Below are positions 1 through 7,631 of a DNA stretch of 36,050 bases, piece by piece (within the stretch, counting starts at the first letter, position 1; every line of letters begins with the position of its first letter). Below the pieces are notes generated by a model. The model was not told the origin of the DNA. It saw nothing but the letters and a program-made list of their open reading frames with translations, and did no database searches. The position numbers and the translations under genes are program-made. The stretch lies in the NCBI GenBank assembly GCA_945271245.1, contig CALYPF010000021.1:1-36050 (forward strand), read 5' to 3'. The DNA is from an uncultured Enterobacteriaceae bacterium (lineage in GTDB: Bacteria > Pseudomonadota > Gammaproteobacteria > Enterobacterales > Enterobacteriaceae).

Positions 1-50
1 GGATCAGTTTTCAACCGCTGGGGTGGATCAGTTTTGCACCGTTGGTAACA
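1..50. mobile_element. Terminal repeats of an IS21-like insertion sequence (element extends left of the window)
   Basis: An 11-base unit, GGATCAGTTTT, occurs at 1-11 and again at 25-35, and similar bases follow each copy, so the direct-repeat period is 24 bp. The block ends in GTTGGTAACA at 50. Multiple short terminal repeats and a terminal CA are typical of IS21-family ends. The other edge of the window carries a related end in inverse orientation. No transposase is visible because the element body lies outside. The family assignment rests on the repeat pattern only. Confidence 0.55.
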
Positions 51-319
51 GCTCCCCAATAAAACAATCGTGGTCTTGGTTTATCACGCGTCATCACCTG
101 CGAACACATAGCTTTCGCTTTAACAGTCCGGCTGCCACCAACTTCAGCGGTAATTTGGCTTAAAAAAGCTTCATCGCTAGCAAAACGTGGGTTTTTACGC
201 TTTTCAGCCAATTCTGCACCGTAATGGTCAATGATTTCTTGTGCTAATTGGCGAGCCGTAAACTGCTTATCGGGATTCGCTTGTAACATGTTGATTATCA
301 TCTGGGGACGACTTGTCAT
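11..319 (-). pseudogene. Winged-helix (COG2958/HrgA-like) N-terminal fragment truncated by the IS end
   Basis: The reading frame starts at the ATG at 319 (MTSRPQMI), which has an AGGAAGG ribosome-binding site just upstream, so the start at 343 is not needed. The first ~90 residues look like the N-terminal winged-helix domain of COG2958/HrgA-type proteins. Typical features are the FTARQLAQEI helix, a DEAFLSQITAEVG helix and a closing PRPRLFYW strand. Family members continue for a few hundred residues. Here the frame enters the IS21-like terminal repeats at position 50 and stops at 11 with unrelated residues (NGAKLIHPSG). It is therefore an IS-truncated remnant. The domain may bind DNA, but the protein's function is unknown. 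The family call comes from remembered sequence patterns and is moderate. Confidence 0.5.
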
Positions 320-343
320 ATGCCTTCCTGCTTTTGTACACAC

Positions 344-706
344 GGCTTTGCGTATCAGCTGTTAAGCAATGCGTGATTACAGCTCCTGTGAATGGGCTTA
401 GTTTACCTTTCAGAGTTAAAGACATAAAGTGCCGATTCCCGGATTGTGCTTGCCGCCTCAGCCATGCTCCAGCGCTTATATCGTTCCAAAACCAGCCCAT
501 CATGATGGTAACTGCCTGTTCCCCCTGCGCTCACCACCATGGCTCTTTACCGCAGCAGTTGGGGTGGTTTGAAAGCGCCTTCCGACAACAGCTTTCGGTG
601 GGTCTGCCACCATCTCTTCACAAGCTTATACACATCCGTTGCTGCGCTTACTTTGTGTGCCTGCGGCACACCGTGATCTTTCCCTGTGGCTGTCCTTCAA
701 ATATCG
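344..706. other. Gene-poor stretch between the T6SS operon tail and the truncated winged-helix gene
   Basis: No convincing gene was found. Short frames on both strands (267-503 minus, 313-729 plus) overlap each other and the neighbouring genes and show no recognisable family. A perfect 7-bp hairpin with a 3-base loop lies at 655-671, about 35 bases past the stop of the 707-1480 gene. It lacks a T-tract on either strand, so it is not a clear intrinsic terminator. The stretch may be decayed remnant DNA. Confidence 0.5.
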
Positions 707-1480
707 TCAGTGCTGACGCTTCTTCCTGAACACAGCAAGGTCAGTCACATTATGATACTGCTGACCCACATGCTCCACCGGAGTGCGATCCATCAAACTC
801 CTGACGAATGCAATGTTTGCATCCCGAATCGCATTCAATGCTTCGGTCATTGCAGCATTACTCCTGCCAGCAAAAGTAACGAGCCAGTATTCCAGCATTT
901 TCTCGCTGGCTTTCCAGTATTCTGAGTCTCCTTTACGGCTACGAAGGGTATCATTCAGCCGGAGATCAAATTCAAGCGCAGTTTCTTCGTCATCCGGGAA
1001 GGAACCAACAGACTGATAAACATAGCGGTACTCCGCGCTCACCTGAGCAATGTGCGTCATCACACTCCGGTCGGTTTGTTGATAAAAGCGCAGCTCCCGG
1101 TGACATTCAAAATAGCGGTCAATTGAGCGCGTCATCTCTTCCGGTGTGATGAGGGACAAATCCGTGCCCACCCACTCAATACCATTGACCAGACGTTCAT
1201 TCAGGCGCTCAACAAACCCGTTAACGTCGCCCTTACGAACCCGATGAATAACGTGAACCCAGCGGGTATTCAGCTCCATCGCTATCAGGCAGGTTGCCCT
1301 GCCGACTTTCACCGCATGCACCACCCACTGAAGCAGGCTGCCGTCGGCATTGCTCTCCTGCCGCCCGGCAACCGTATCACAGACCTCAGAAACAGGTTCA
1401 AAAAAACCTTCATCAAGTCCTTTTTTGTATTTCCCGTACAAATACTGCGCCGCAGCAGCCGAACAGTTCATGATTATCAT
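707..1480 (-). CDS. Unknown 257-aa protein at the end of the T6SS operon (weakly DUF6933-like)
   Basis: The last gene of the minus-strand series, starting 5 bases after the PerC-family gene and probably co-transcribed with it. The start MIIMNCSAAAAQYL could also be the second Met at 1471. A GGAGG lies ~13 bases upstream of the first ATG. The protein is soluble, with no signal peptide or membrane segment. The layout is an N-terminal strand ending in NC, a central run around VGRATCLIAMEL, then a TDRSVMTHI helix and an acidic stretch. This recalls DUF6933 proteins, but the match is from memory and weak. No catalytic motif was seen. Its position beside two regulators suggests an accessory or regulatory role rather than a structural one; that is inference. 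Confidence 0.7.
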   Translation of the reverse strand: MIIMNCSAAAAQYLYGKYKKGLDEGFFEPVSEVCDTVAGRQESNADGSLLQWVVHAVKVGRATCLIAMELNTRWVHVIHRVRKGDVNGFVERLNERLVNGIEWVGTDLSLITPEEMTRSIDRYFECHRELRFYQQTDRSVMTHIAQVSAEYRYVYQSVGSFPDDEETALEFDLRLNDTLRSRKGDSEYWKASEKMLEYWLVTFAGRSNAAMTEALNAIRDANIAFVRSLMDRTPVEHVGQQYHNVTDLAVFRKKRQH

Positions 1481-1485
1481 TTTCG

Positions 1486-1908
1486 TTACGACGCCTCCCC
1501 TGTACTTTCAGATTTAATATCAATGCCATCGGGACTGATAAGCATATCGTTTTCGATGAGGTCACACCCGAAAATACCCTCATCCGCAGTCGCTGAACTG
1601 ACATTTCGGGCATCTGACCTGTTAATGTTTTCTCTGTCTTTCAACCTGAAAGCCGCCCCGTCGGGCTGACTCAGTCCCATTCGCTCCTGTGTGGCTTTTG
1701 CTGCCCTCGCGATTTCCGCTACATCCAGTTTCTCCGGGAAGTTGATGGGCTTCGCGCAGGAAAGACAATATTTTCTGTGCTGACGTATCCGGTCACGTTG
1801 CTGATCCGTCAGCCCATGGTGCTGCATCACATCAAGCCAGCGACTGGCAGCCCGGCGCCAGAGACCAGCAGCCTCCAGCTTTTGTGCAACTTTATCCTCC
1901 ACCATCAT
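1486..1908 (-). CDS. PerC-family transcriptional regulator
   Basis: A 140-aa protein. Residues ~8-52 match the PerC family: a KLEAAGLWRRAASRWL helix followed by a second helix ending in RIRQHRKYCLSCA. PerC proteins are activators or modulators of virulence and surface genes in enterobacteria and usually have 80-120 residues. This one carries an extra acidic, low-complexity C-terminal tail (about residues 85-140). The gene overlaps the end of the SANT-repeat gene by 17 bases, so the two are translationally linked. Its place at the 3' end of the T6SS operon suggests feedback on this or another regulon (inference). The start uses tandem ATGs and either could be used. The family call is good; the target is unknown. 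Confidence 0.8.
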   Translation of the reverse strand: MMVEDKVAQKLEAAGLWRRAASRWLDVMQHHGLTDQQRDRIRQHRKYCLSCAKPINFPEKLDVAEIARAAKATQERMGLSQPDGAAFRLKDRENINRSDARNVSSATADEGIFGCDLIENDMLISPDGIDIKSESTGEAS

Positions 1909-2704
1909 GTCTCACACTTGATATCCGTTTTTTTCTTTTGAAGGACCTCAGCCCCGGACTGGTTGCTCTGTGCTTTATCGCCGGGATCGTCCTGTGGGGA
2001 AGCTTCTCCTTTACGCCACGGGCACCAGACTCAGGATAAATGGCTCTTAACAGGCTGTCTTCATCAGGCTGCCACAACCGGGGCTTCGTCAGCCCCATTT
2101 TTCCGGCCTGGGCAAAAATGGCCTCCCGGGTACGGGCCGGCAGCAACGCTTTTATTTTATCAATCCCTTTACTGTAGTGCGCCTGCATTAACACCAGTTC
2201 CCTTTCCGTCCAGGGCCTGTTTTTCCACGTTCCAAGGTCAAATTTGACCACTGCCGCCCTCACCGCACTGACGCTTCTGCCCAGTCTGGCGGCAATTTCT
2301 TTTGTTGGCAGATTGCCGTAATGCTTTTCCAGAAAGGACTTATCTTCAAGGCTCCAGCTACTGCGACCAGTGAGCCCGGCAAGGGATGCCTGCTGGCAGA
2401 TAGCCTTGCGTGAACGCCCGGGTAACAATGACATTACATACTCTATACCTTCTGTATAGTGGCTCCGGAGCAATGCCAGCTCCTCTTCCGACCAGGGTGG
2501 TGCCACGCCCCGAGACAGACCTAAAAGCTGAACAGTTCGGGCCACCCCATTGGCAGACCGGCCAAGCCGCTCCCCAATTTCACGGGCAGACAACTGACCA
2601 TAGTGTTGTTCCACAAACGTAATTTCGGTGGCCGTCCACTGTGTCCTGTGATTACGGTGTCGCTGTGTTTTACCCACCTCGCCAGTTCCTCTTACATCAC
2701 TCAC
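1892..2704 (-). CDS. Multi-repeat SANT/Myb-like DNA-binding protein
   Basis: A 270-aa basic protein that starts at GTG (2704) and overlaps the end of tagA by 8 bases. It consists of five tandem helix-turn-helix-like repeats, each beginning with a Trp at residues 23, 71, 117, 165 and 211, so the spacing alternates 48/46/48/46. Repeats 1 and 3 share an E[QK]HYG..L...EI..RLGRS pattern. Repeats 2 and 4 share HY..GI......LLP.R followed by AI..QA..GLT, and repeat 5 is a diverged copy of the second type. This points to duplication of a ~94-residue pair. The conserved Trp and helical spacing resemble SANT/Myb domains, which bind DNA or protein. The C-terminus is Lys/Arg-rich. A regulatory role is likely but untested; the target is unknown. 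Confidence 0.8.
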   Translation of the reverse strand: MSDVRGTGEVGKTQRHRNHRTQWTATEITFVEQHYGQLSAREIGERLGRSANGVARTVQLLGLSRGVAPPWSEEELALLRSHYTEGIEYVMSLLPGRSRKAICQQASLAGLTGRSSWSLEDKSFLEKHYGNLPTKEIAARLGRSVSAVRAAVVKFDLGTWKNRPWTERELVLMQAHYSKGIDKIKALLPARTREAIFAQAGKMGLTKPRLWQPDEDSLLRAIYPESGARGVKEKLPHRTIPAIKHRATSPGLRSFKRKKRISSVRHDGGG

Positions 2705-4067
2705 GATGTTTTTCCTGCGCCAGCGTAGAGATTTGAGCCCGGAGGTGCTGCTCAGCCTGCTGAATCTGCTGCTGACGCTGCAGCGAATCTTCAGGGAGCA
2801 GCTTCAACTGCCGAAGCTGTTCTTCCACCGGCACGGTCTGCCGGAAGCTTGTCAGCATGCCAAAGACCTGCGATTTAAGTTCACTGACGGTAATGTATTT
2901 TCCTCTTTGACCATCTAGCGCATTCAGTTTATCGGCAAGTGCCTGAAGCTGTGTCATCCCTTCATGCCAGCCGTTAATTGTATCGACAGGAAGTACTGAG
3001 ATATTAATCTGTTGCTGCCACTGCTGTGCCAGAGGTTTAGCCTGTTCCGGCCACAGCGCCTGAGCCTGTTCTGTGAGTTTTCGGCTGTAAGCAAGATTCC
3101 AGTCAGGAGTAAGCTTGTCCAGTCGGGCAATCTGCTGTTGTGTCTGTGCTATCACAGTTTGTGCTGACGGAGATTGCTGGCGCAACATATCCAGTTGTTC
3201 AGGAGTGAGAGGTACAGGTAATGGTGCCAGTGAGACTGCAAGATGGGTCAGTAGTGGATCAGTACGGTGAAGATACTGCCAGCCCCACACTGCGGCAGCG
3301 CTTATCACCAGCATGGTACACATCCCGGCAGCGAAAGATTTCCATTTTTTAACCGGCGCAGGCATTACTGCCAGCACCTCCACGTTCGGCTGCGGTTCCG
3401 GCTGCGCAACGTACACCCACTTCACTGCGCTCTCTGGCGTATCACCTCCAGTAAGGTCTCTCGCGGATGCTGTAGCCTCATTCATCACGGAGGCAGGCAA
3501 CACAATACCAGGCTGAATGTTCGATCTGGTGCTGGTTGTGTTATCACTGTTTTCCAGCCGGACAGCACTGTTGTGCATCAGGGTACGCAACGTATCGAGC
3601 TGGCTGAGATGTTTTAGCTCCAAGCGCTGCAATACCTCTCCCAGACCTGTAAGTAGTTGCTCCGCACGGTACAACTGGCTAAGGTCACTGTAATTGAGCG
3701 GGAGCGAGCGCATCCGTTGCTGCAGACGCTGACTCAGACTGCTGAGGATTTCCATACGGGCATGGACTGGCTGCGGCCAGAGTGCGCCCCACTGATGACT
3801 TATCAAAGCCTCGAGTATCGTCAGCCCTTCATTGAGCCCGAATAAGCCGGAAAGTTGCATACGGGCCAGCGTGTACCAGGCTGCCGTCTGTAGCTCCACA
3901 CCGTTCTGCTCAAACAGTGAGAGGCAGAGTTTTTCGACATAAAGCCAGTTCACGTCCGGGCGCGCCGGATGCGTCAGCTTACTCAGTTCATCACGCAGGG
4001 CGGCATAATCCGGTAGCATGCGCGGGTCGCCGCCGGTTTTTATTTTGCGGGGAGTCATGTCATTCAT
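2697..4067 (-). CDS. tagA: TagA: membrane-anchored TssA-like T6SS cap protein (ImpA_N/VasL-type)
   Basis: A 456-aa protein. Residues ~15-120 look like the ImpA N-terminal domain shared with TssA (LPDYAALRDELSKL, then LYVEKLCLSLFEQNG and AAWYTLARMQ). A single hydrophobic segment lies at ~244-264 and is followed by a Gln-rich helical region that matches VasL-type C-termini. In enteroaggregative E. coli, TagA sits at the membrane opposite the firing machine, stops sheath growth and holds the extended sheath. The architecture here fits that role. The locus encodes a separate true TssA, which supports the paralogue assignment. A gap of ~100 bases separates it from the preceding 156-aa gene. Start MNDMTPRK; the Met at residue 4 is an alternative. 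Confidence 0.82.
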   Translation of the reverse strand: MNDMTPRKIKTGGDPRMLPDYAALRDELSKLTHPARPDVNWLYVEKLCLSLFEQNGVELQTAAWYTLARMQLSGLFGLNEGLTILEALISHQWGALWPQPVHARMEILSSLSQRLQQRMRSLPLNYSDLSQLYRAEQLLTGLGEVLQRLELKHLSQLDTLRTLMHNSAVRLENSDNTTSTRSNIQPGIVLPASVMNEATASARDLTGGDTPESAVKWVYVAQPEPQPNVEVLAVMPAPVKKWKSFAAGMCTMLVISAAAVWGWQYLHRTDPLLTHLAVSLAPLPVPLTPEQLDMLRQQSPSAQTVIAQTQQQIARLDKLTPDWNLAYSRKLTEQAQALWPEQAKPLAQQWQQQINISVLPVDTINGWHEGMTQLQALADKLNALDGQRGKYITVSELKSQVFGMLTSFRQTVPVEEQLRQLKLLPEDSLQRQQQIQQAEQHLRAQISTLAQEKHRE

Positions 4068-4170
4068 GGCCAGTTGTCCATCAGGCGTATCAGGATACTA
4101 TTGAAGATTGTCGTTTATGCAGCTTCGCTTTCTGCATATTCAGAGGGGACGGGTACTGCAATACCCGCAA

Positions 4171-4641
4171 CTATGGCAGAAGCGCCAGGATCAAACTAAA
4201 AAATGTACTTTCATCAAAACACTGCCCGGGACGGGATAAAGTACCAGGCGGAGTAAAGGTCCAGTCACTCACTGTACCTGACCGCATGAATAAACGCCCC
4301 AGTGGAGTCATGCGTTCTCTATCATGGAAAGTCGCCTCCACACACCCAGTCACGCCCTGACCGTACAAAAATACCGGCACAAACTTTACGGCCCGGTCGT
4401 CGACACGCAGGACAATGCCGGAAATGTCAAAAGCCCCGCCCTCCACCAGCAGGTCCGTGACGGATGCAGTGAACTCCTCCACACTCAGTCCGGTATTCAC
4501 CAGCCACGTGTCCATCTGCTCCTGAAGCTGCGTTATTCTCAGGCGAAATTCTGCGATATCGGCCTGAGTCTTGCAGGCAAACGAGACCGGGGCAGACTGT
4601 CTGGCCTGCAGTTTTTTGAGGAACTGTGATTTTACTGACAT
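4171..4641 (-). CDS. Unknown 156-aa T6SS-locus protein
   Basis: Lies between tssE and tagA, 14 bases after tssE, with an AGAGAA ribosome-binding site before the ATG. It has no signal peptide or membrane helix. An amphipathic helix at ~25-48 (ADIAEFRLRITQLQEQMDTWL) could form a coiled coil. The rest looks beta-rich and ends in a hydrophobic tail (STFFSLILALLP). I do not recognise a family. The position, surrounded by structural genes, suggests an assembly or accessory factor that binds another component; a chaperone or an effector-related protein cannot be excluded. Real coding is supported by its tight place in the operon and ordinary codon composition. Confidence 0.75.
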   Translation of the reverse strand: MSVKSQFLKKLQARQSAPVSFACKTQADIAEFRLRITQLQEQMDTWLVNTGLSVEEFTASVTDLLVEGGAFDISGIVLRVDDRAVKFVPVFLYGQGVTGCVEATFHDRERMTPLGRLFMRSGTVSDWTFTPPGTLSRPGQCFDESTFFSLILALLP

Positions 4642-4655
4642 GGTGTTCTCTGGCC

Positions 4656-5105
4656 TTACAGACGGGTTGTTGTGTCAAGATACTGCTGTTGCTTAAGATG
4701 TCGCAGGAGAACCCGCCCTTCCGGCACAAACTCGGTGCCATAGCGAACCAGTCCGATGCCCCTTAGTTCGGCATCGATGGCATAGCGCAGTTCCCCGGGG
4801 ATGTGCTGATCGAGCAGTACGACATCAATGGATTTCAGGCGGGGCTCATATTTCAACAGAACCGCTGACAGTGCCGACATCAGTTTATGTGCGGTGCCGG
4901 GAAGCCCCTGCAGTATAGTGGTCATCTCCGGCAGACCGTAGTCCGGCAGATGTGCCAGCGTGCCGGCACGGCAGTTAAGGATCCGTTGCATATTATCCAG
5001 CACCGACAGGATGACCTGATTTTCTTCACTGATATGCTGAAGGTCGAGATCGCCAACAAAATTACCGTAAAGCATCTCGCATAATGAGGGCGAATTACGC
5101 GACAT
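4656..5105 (-). CDS. tssE: TssE, gp25-like baseplate protein
   Basis: A 149-aa protein of the phage gp25/TssE family. TssE joins the baseplate wedge and contacts the first sheath ring. The sequence has the family's N-terminal part (SLCEMLYGN), a central LPDYGLPEM motif that is highly typical of gp25-like proteins, and a C-terminal beta hairpin (RYGTEFVPEGRVLL). Length is normal for the family. The gene starts 3 bases after the DUF3396 immunity gene with a GGGAG site, so it is co-transcribed. It is separated from tssF and tssG by the vgrG2 cargo cassette, which shows that the cassette was inserted between core genes. Confidence 0.88.
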   Translation of the reverse strand: MSRNSPSLCEMLYGNFVGDLDLQHISEENQVILSVLDNMQRILNCRAGTLAHLPDYGLPEMTTILQGLPGTAHKLMSALSAVLLKYEPRLKSIDVVLLDQHIPGELRYAIDAELRGIGLVRYGTEFVPEGRVLLRHLKQQQYLDTTTRL

Positions 5106-5108
5106 GAA

Positions 5109-6338
5109 TCAATCTCCCTCATCTGGAGTCACAGCAAATACGCTGCCACCATCATCTCTTTCCAGCAGCGACCAACGGGCCGGGTGCTTCTTACCATGCT
5201 TATCTTCAAACTCCGGCATAATCTGCCCGTCGCGGGTTTGGGTGTACTGCGTCGTCCCGTTAACAATGGTGGCCCATCGACCTTCAAACTGAGATTTTTC
5301 ACCACTCCAGCAGGTGATCCTGACCGGCTCCCAGGACTTACCTTCATCTTCTTTATCAAGCGCAGCACTGGCTCCATCGAAGCGAGCAAACCATGCCATG
5401 GAGGATTCTTCCTCAAACTGAAAATTTTCATGTTCTGAGTAGAAATGTAAGCTGTTATGCCCGTCCTGACGAATAGGTTTTATTATCTGATTCACTTTCG
5501 CCAGTAATGGCGGTAAAGCTTCTGTTTTAGTTTCTCCCAGTGCAGGCGGTAGCTTTCCGGCTTTAAGGATAAGCCCACCATTATAGGGCAACAGTTCAAT
5601 CTCAGGTATGTTCTTCAGTCGGTGAGCCAGTTTCTCTGCACCACCAAGTTTTTCCAGCCAGAGATTGCCCAGAATGGTATACCAGCAAGGGCCCTTAAGT
5701 CCCTTCACTGCCTCACCGCCCTCCAGTGTCCCCAAAGAATCTACCATCACGCCCGGAAATCTCTGGGCAAGTTTGTATTCATACGGGAGCATCTGATGGA
5801 ATTCTTCTGGAAGAATAAAAGATATCCCTGCATAACCACTTTCGACAGCAAAAGTATTACATAGCCAAATCAACCAGGACTGGTAACGATCTTTACCATC
5901 CGACTCTTTTAACAGTGATAGTGGAAATGTCAGCTTGATAACAGAACGATTATTATCGTTATGAAATATCCTTTTCCCCATAATGAGAATTTCATAATCA
6001 GGGGCATGATAGTCTTTCTCGGAGCTTCCCAAATACCATGAGAAAACCTCTTCTGGCGTTGAGTCCAGAATTTCTTGTCTTTTTTTCTGGTAATTATTTT
6101 CCGTAATCCCAACCCATTTTTTCTTATATACGGTTTTCTTCAGATGAGGCTTACATTCGCCAAAAAAGCGATCCACACACTCCACCATCTTCTGACGCAC
6201 TTCTGGCAAATGGCCATCTTTAAAAAATACGGTGATTATCAGCCCGAGATTCACCGCCTGACTGCCGTCCTTATACTTCACGGACGCTTCCGGCAACCAC
6301 TTCTCGATATAATGCAGTTCTAAATCATTCAGTTCCAT
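5109..6338 (-). CDS. DUF3396-type T6SS immunity protein (TsiV-like)
   Basis: A 409-aa cytosolic protein directly downstream of the VRR-Nuc effector. The region of residues ~10-300 fits DUF3396, the family of TsiV immunity proteins that protect against TseV nucleases in Salmonella. It has typical strands and motifs such as CWYTILGNLWLEKLGG and IELLPYNGGLILKAG. The final ~100 residues (from about FARFDGASAAL) form an extra Trp-rich module beyond the usual DUF3396 length. No signal peptide is seen, which fits protection against a nuclease acting inside the cell. An ATG at 6344 lies too close to the AAGGA site; the ATG at 6338 is 6-7 bases from it and was preferred. Base composition is more AT-rich than the flanking core genes. 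The role as cognate immunity is inferred from pairing. Confidence 0.8.
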   Translation of the reverse strand: MELNDLELHYIEKWLPEASVKYKDGSQAVNLGLIITVFFKDGHLPEVRQKMVECVDRFFGECKPHLKKTVYKKKWVGITENNYQKKRQEILDSTPEEVFSWYLGSSEKDYHAPDYEILIMGKRIFHNDNNRSVIKLTFPLSLLKESDGKDRYQSWLIWLCNTFAVESGYAGISFILPEEFHQMLPYEYKLAQRFPGVMVDSLGTLEGGEAVKGLKGPCWYTILGNLWLEKLGGAEKLAHRLKNIPEIELLPYNGGLILKAGKLPPALGETKTEALPPLLAKVNQIIKPIRQDGHNSLHFYSEHENFQFEEESSMAWFARFDGASAALDKEDEGKSWEPVRITCWSGEKSQFEGRWATIVNGTTQYTQTRDGQIMPEFEDKHGKKHPARWSLLERDDGGSVFAVTPDEGD

Positions 6339-6347
6339 TCTCATTCC

Positions 6348-7631
6348 TTATTGGGTTGCCAGCGTGCCGACCACTCCGGCTCCCAGTACTGCTGCCAGCG
6401 CTTCCCAGGCAGTTATCGCCAGACGAATAATCAGTAAAAACGCGGCCAACAGGGCTTCCGGGACACCTAACGTCACTATCAACACCCCCACACCTACTGC
6501 GACAAGCACCACACCAACCGTGACAGCCACATCCGTCAGTACCTGAACCCAGTCGACCTGTTTCAGCATATCCAGTGTCATATCGGTGGTTTTCTGGATT
6601 TTCAGCCACGCAGCCCGAAGCTGTTCATCCTTCCATGACGCTACTGCATGTCCTGTCTGACTGACCCACTGCCATGCCTGATACCCCTGAGAGTATACCC
6701 ACTCGCCACTGTCGTTCAGCCAGCCTGCAGCCTGGCTGAGCTTTTGCTGCATCTCTTCTGACAGCGCATGCCAGCCAGCGGCGATATTGTTGACAGCCCC
6801 TTCACTGAGGTCTGCCACAGCTTTCCCGGCATATGTCCAGGGCTCAATTTTCGCCGGCACCGGGGTGGCAGGTGGACGTGGGGTGAAAATGGGTGGGTAC
6901 AGGAACAGTGGCCAGTATTTCGCCCCACTGGTCTTCCAGGCTTTCATCGTCACATTGACGACCTGATCGCTCCACTGCTGCTCCTGCGGACGACAATCGT
7001 GGATCTCTAAAATAGTCATTTTAGTTTTTTTAAGGCCGACAATTATCATGTAATCATCGTACTGATCCTGACCAAGTTTGTCCCCAGGAAACTTCACCTC
7101 CACTAGGCGCTCCAGATTATCAGTGTGCATCTGCCCTTCCGTATCCGGCCCGGCAAGCCCCGGCCAGCGATCATTCATGTTTTTTACAATAATGACATCC
7201 GGACGACGGTAAATCCCCCGGCCTGACACAGGGAAGGGGTTGGTAGTGTGCCGCCTGCCAGCACCTTCTTCCAGTAACGTGCTGCTGAGAAACGGGCGTG
7301 GCGGAGTGGTGCGCATATCAAACGGGACTTCTGCTTTGTACCACCACCGGTAATCGCGCTTAATTTCATCGACCCGGATAAGCCCACTCAGCATCAATTG
7401 CTTGAGGCTCATCTGATAGCTTTTACCGTTGCGACGGATTTCTGCCGACAACCGAGGAAAACGCATCGCGTACTCTACTTTGATATGCAGATACTGGCGG
7501 CTGTTGGTTGTCGGTAAGCGCGACTGTTTCTCCACCATCTCAACGCCGGTTGTCGTACAGTCCCACGGCTGATTATTGGTCCCGGTGGGGATGTCAGCGC
7601 CCGGGGTATCGGGTAAATCAGGCAGTTCCAT
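6348..7631 (-). CDS. VRR-Nuc nuclease effector of the T6SS (TseV-like)
   Basis: A 427-aa protein starting on the last base of vgrG2's stop (TAATG), so the pair is translationally coupled. A PD-(D/E)xK nuclease core of VRR-Nuc type is visible: RRPDVIIVK with D145, then LVEVKFPGD with E178 and K180, and a Q-rich helix with Q188/Q190 and Y191. VRR-Nuc proteins of the TseV group are antibacterial DNases delivered by T6SS. Residues 1-130 contain no domain I recognise. Residues ~280-360 are helical and Trp-rich. The last ~60 residues form two or three strongly hydrophobic segments that could insert into a membrane, unusual at the C-terminus of a nuclease. The downstream DUF3396 gene is the expected immunity partner. 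DNA as target is inferred from the family. Confidence 0.85.
   Translation of the reverse strand: MELPDLPDTPGADIPTGTNNQPWDCTTTGVEMVEKQSRLPTTNSRQYLHIKVEYAMRFPRLSAEIRRNGKSYQMSLKQLMLSGLIRVDEIKRDYRWWYKAEVPFDMRTTPPRPFLSSTLLEEGAGRRHTTNPFPVSGRGIYRRPDVIIVKNMNDRWPGLAGPDTEGQMHTDNLERLVEVKFPGDKLGQDQYDDYMIIVGLKKTKMTILEIHDCRPQEQQWSDQVVNVTMKAWKTSGAKYWPLFLYPPIFTPRPPATPVPAKIEPWTYAGKAVADLSEGAVNNIAAGWHALSEEMQQKLSQAAGWLNDSGEWVYSQGYQAWQWVSQTGHAVASWKDEQLRAAWLKIQKTTDMTLDMLKQVDWVQVLTDVAVTVGVVLVAVGVGVLIVTLGVPEALLAAFLLIIRLAITAWEALAAVLGAGVVGTLATQ

Noticed and set aside
267-503. 78-aa minus-strand frame near the left edge
   Set aside because: Overlaps the start of the winged-helix gene and has no recognised family; coding status unsupported.
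625-636. CTTATACACATC, a 12-base match to the Tn5 mosaic end
   Set aside because: The rest of the 19-base end does not match; likely chance.
655-671. Perfect hairpin after the last operon gene
   Set aside because: No T-tract on either strand, so not called a terminator.
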